Assembly (NCBI GenBank): GCA_001510335.1
Contig: LFFB01000003.1
Coordinates: 1 to 35,085, forward strand
Length of the DNA stretch: 35,085 nucleotides
Source of the DNA: Actinobacteria bacterium casp-actino2
Lineage (GTDB): Bacteria; Actinomycetota; Acidimicrobiia; Acidimicrobiales; Ilumatobacteraceae
Direction of reading: 5' to 3'
Shown here: piece after piece, positions 32,634 through 35,085 of the stretch
Numbering within the stretch: position 1 is the first letter of the stretch
How the letters are laid out: each line of letters starts with the position of its first letter
Notes under the pieces: generated by a model
Told to the model about the DNA's origin: nothing
Seen by the model: the letters and a program-made list of their open reading frames with translations, nothing else
Database searches by the model: none
Program-made: the position numbers and the translations under genes

Positions 32634-33049
32634 GACGAATGACGTCTTTCCAGCCACGCTTGCAACATGATTGCTGCTGCCACTTTGTCGACAAACTGGC
32701 GACGAGCAGTTGCGCTGAGATCAGCTTCTTTCAGAGCACGATCGGCAGCGACTGTGGTCATTCGCTCATCAAACATTTCAACTGGCACAGCAAGAACCGT
32801 ACTGAGTCGCCGCGCCTCAGTGGTGGCGGCCTTGGCCGCTGGACCATGACCACCAGACATTAATAGCGGTAGTCCGACGACAACGATCTCAGCCTCTTCT
32901 TCAAGGACTAGATCAAGGATCTTTTGGTGATCAAGTCGAACAGACTTGCTGCGGAGAATGACCGAATGAGGGCTAGCGATGGTTCCCGAAAAATCACTGA
33001 CTGCAACGCCGATGCGTTTTGTGCCGAGATCAAGTCCGATGGCACGCAT
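32630..33049 (-). CDS. ruvX: YqgF/RuvX RNase H-fold nuclease
   Basis: A 139-residue protein with an RNase H-like fold: G-L-D-L-G-T-K-R-I-G-V-A-V-S-D (first Asp), V-V-G-L-P-L-L-M-S-G (second strand) and F-D-E-R-M-T-T (conserved acidic residue). Homologues act in 16S rRNA 5'-end maturation and possibly in Holliday-junction work; the first role is best supported. Position between alaS and mltG is conserved across bacteria. The alaS stop shares one base with the ATG at 33049; the mltG start overlaps the other end by four bases. Confidence 0.95.
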   Translation of the reverse strand: MRAIGLDLGTKRIGVAVSDFSGTIASPHSVILRSKSVRLDHQKILDLVLEEEAEIVVVGLPLLMSGGHGPAAKAATTEARRLSTVLAVPVEMFDERMTTVAADRALKEADLSATARRQFVDKVAAAIMLQAWLERRHSS

Positions 33050-35085
33050 TAGCTGCGAGCCGCCTCCTGCGCCAAGCGAAGAGCTTCGGCAATTCCCTCA
33101 GGGTTCTTTCCACCGGCTGTGGCGATATCGCCCTTACCGCCGCCGCCTCCACCGACAGCCTTGGCGGCTGCAGCAATAAGTTGAGCAGCATTCTTGCTAC
33201 TCGCAGTATCAACGGCTCCGACTAGTGAAACTCCACCGCTTGGTGACACGCCGATGAGAACGACGGTGTGAATACCAGACTGTTGACGTACCGCGACCGT
33301 TAAATCACGTAGATCTCCTGGAGTGAGATCGTCAACTTGAGCAACCACTATTCCGTCAACTGCTTCAGCGGCAAGGGCCGAAGCCGCAGTGATTGCTAAA
33401 CGGGCGCGTAACGTTTTGTTCTCGTCTTGGAGACCCTTGATGTCATCAACCTTGCGCTGAACGCCGATCATTAGGTCATCAGGACCAGCACCGACTAATC
33501 GAGCGACATCAGTAATGACTCGTCGGTCTTGCTGAAGCAAATTCAAAGTGCGAGTTCCGGCGACGGCTTCAATACGGCGAAGGTTGGCGCCGACCGAACC
33601 CTCGGAAATGACTTTGATGATTCCGATGTCACCAGTTGCTGAAACATGGGTGCCACCGCAAAGTTCAACCGAAGGCCCCGCCGAAAGAACACGAACTCGA
33701 TCGCCGTATTTGTCGCCGAAGAAAGCGATTGCACCCTTTGCTAGAGCCTCGTCTTTTGATGACTCAGTTGAATCTACTCGCTCGTTCGACAGCGTCAGAC
33801 TGTTGGCTAATTCTTCAATGCGCAAAAGTTCGTCTTCTGAAACTGCGTCGTAGTGACTGAAGTCAAAACGCAGACGCTCGTCATCAACGAGTGATCCGGC
33901 CTGCTTGACGTGATCGCCCAAAACCTTGCGCAGTGACCAATGGAGAATGTGAGTCGCCGTATGGTGACGACGAATAGCAAGTCGACGCTGAGAATCAATC
34001 TCGGCAGTCACGCTTTGATTAACCATGAGACTGCCAGTGACAACGCGACACTGGTGGCGTCGTAGTCCAGGCAAAGCAAAAGTCGTGTTGAGAACCTCGT
34101 ACCGATTATTTCCCGCGAGTATAAATCCGGTATCTCCAACTTGTCCGCCGCTTTCGGCATAAAACGGGGTGCGATCAAGGAACAAGTCAAAAGTTCCATC
34201 ATCATCGGGAACAATCGCTAACACTTTGGACTCGCATGAATCGAGCTCATAACCAATAAATTCGGTTGTGCCGAATTGTTCCATGACTTCGCGGTACAAA
34301 TCGTGACGAACTGAATCAACTTCGCCACCTTTACGAGCCGCTTTGGCCCGCTGACGCTGTTGGTCCATTTCGGTGTTGAATCCATCGATGTCAAGCGCCA
34401 GGTCGCATTCATTCACGATTTCTTCGGTGACCTCAAGTGGAAAGCCATACGTGTCGTGCAGCAAGAAAGCAGCTGAGCCAGACAACACCTTGTTTGACTT
34501 TGCGGCTGATTGAAGCTCATCTTCCAAAATGGTGAGACCAGTCTTCAACGTTTGACGGAAGCGTTCTTCTTCTTTGGTGAGCACGCCCATGATGAAATCT
34601 TTTTGTGCAACGACTTCAGGGTATGCCTGACCCATTGTGGCGATGGCCGTTTCAACGAGTGAAGGCATCACCAGTTTTTCGGTGCCGAGCAAATAGGCGT
34701 GGCGCACAGCGCGACGAATAATTCGACGAAGTACATAACCTCGTCCTTCGTTCGATGGAAATACTCCATCGCCTACCAACATTGTGCTGGAACGGGCATG
34801 CTCGGCCAGAACTCTGAGCGAGAAACTCGCACGATCGTCGTAATCGCCCACCTTGTACGTTGCTCCAGTGACTGATTGAGCGGCCTCAACAATGGGGAAG
34901 ATCGCGTCGGTCTCCCACACGCTGTCTTTCCCTTGAACCAATGCCAAAATGCGTTCAAGGCCTGCGCCTGTATCGATTGAGGGCTTCGGAAGTGGTGTTC
35001 GTGAGCCATCAGGGGACTGGTTGTATTGCATGAAAACCAAGTTCCAGAATTCCATGAAGCGATCGCCGTGTGGATCATTGAGTGG
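33049..35085 (-). CDS. alaS: Alanyl-tRNA synthetase, 5' part missing at right edge
   Basis: The frame is open through the window end at 35085, reading P-L-N-D-P-H-G-D-R-F before W-N-L-V-F-M-Q, so the first roughly 200 residues (class II catalytic motifs 1 and 2) lie outside. Visible: T-G-A-G-L-E-R-I (end of the catalytic domain), a helical region with R-G-Y-V-L-R-R-I-I-R-R-A, the editing domain with zinc motifs H-H-T-A-T-H and C-G-G-T-H, and a C-terminal C-Ala (DHHA1) domain with a run of glycines. It charges tRNA-Ala and clears mischarged tRNA. The ATG at 35055 is internal to the gene, not its start. It heads the operon seen here. Confidence 0.97.
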   Translation of the reverse strand, partial: PLNDPHGDRFMEFWNLVFMQYNQSPDGSRTPLPKPSIDTGAGLERILALVQGKDSVWETDAIFPIVEAAQSVTGATYKVGDYDDRASFSLRVLAEHARSSTMLVGDGVFPSNEGRGYVLRRIIRRAVRHAYLLGTEKLVMPSLVETAIATMGQAYPEVVAQKDFIMGVLTKEEERFRQTLKTGLTILEDELQSAAKSNKVLSGSAAFLLHDTYGFPLEVTEEIVNECDLALDIDGFNTEMDQQRQRAKAARKGGEVDSVRHDLYREVMEQFGTTEFIGYELDSCESKVLAIVPDDDGTFDLFLDRTPFYAESGGQVGDTGFILAGNNRYEVLNTTFALPGLRRHQCRVVTGSLMVNQSVTAEIDSQRRLAIRRHHTATHILHWSLRKVLGDHVKQAGSLVDDERLRFDFSHYDAVSEDELLRIEELANSLTLSNERVDSTESSKDEALAKGAIAFFGDKYGDRVRVLSAGPSVELCGGTHVSATGDIGIIKVISEGSVGANLRRIEAVAGTRTLNLLQQDRRVITDVARLVGAGPDDLMIGVQRKVDDIKGLQDENKTLRARLAITAASALAAEAVDGIVVAQVDDLTPGDLRDLTVAVRQQSGIHTVVLIGVSPSGGVSLVGAVDTASSKNAAQLIAAAAKAVGGGGGGKGDIATAGGKNPEGIAEALRLAQEAARS

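Noticed and set aside
34773-35078. Separate gene start near the right edge
   Set aside because: It is another frame of alaS, whose true frame stays open through 35085.

Overview
The window looks like an ordinary chromosomal segment of an Actinomycetota bacterium. Base composition is near half G+C by eye (not calculated), low for the phylum. The lineage call rests on marker genes: MshC-type cysteine ligase (mycothiol), a Bpa/PafE proteasome activator, an InhA-like enoyl reductase, phosphatidylinositol-mannoside genes (pgsA-type synthase, PatA-like acyltransferase, PimA-like glycosyltransferase) and an F420:NADPH oxidoreductase. A moderate-G+C freshwater or marine actinobacterium, perhaps Acidimicrobiia-like, fits; the class is inference.

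Layout. Positions 1-757 carry the start of htpX and all of lemA. From 802 to 13382 runs a mostly minus-strand block: plsC, thrS, HIT hydrolase, small membrane protein, pgsA, patA, a four-gene MacB-type exporter cassette (lipoprotein, adaptor, ATPase, permease) and pimA, plus one plus-strand luciferase-like oxidoreductase. The order thrS-HIT-pgsA-patA-pimA matches the mycobacterial order from memory, but here the exporter cassette and the oxidoreductase separate patA from pimA. Positions 13487-16145 hold mshC, npdG and the divergent inhA-like gene. Positions 16178-19220 hold a thiolase/DUF35 pair, a nitroreductase-like gene and an unrecognised gene. Positions 19361-24665 hold dnaE, bpa and a phosphodiesterase; a plus-strand Rrf2 regulator follows at 24791.

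Positions 25255-35085 form one tightly packed minus-strand operon: alaS, ruvX, mltG, aroE, aroC, aroK, aroB, aroQ, an M24 peptidase, efp, nusB. Most junctions overlap or lie within a few bases, so shikimate-pathway enzymes are linked to translation, cell-wall and RNA-processing factors.

How they work together: plsC, pgsA, patA and pimA would build phosphatidic acid, phosphatidylinositol and its acylated mannosides for the envelope; inhA supplies fatty acids; mshC makes mycothiol; npdG and the luciferase-like enzyme point to F420 redox chemistry. The most unusual item is the exporter adaptor at 4898-7039. A peptidoglycan-binding-like segment and a Calx-beta array that begins and ends mid-domain sit between the two halves of its lipoyl/barrel region, where classical adaptors carry a coiled-coil hairpin.

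No rRNA, tRNA, CRISPR array, insertion sequence or phage gene was seen. No gene-free stretch exceeds 300 bases; the longest is about 140 bases (19221-19360), which shows only a short palindrome and no convincing gene.
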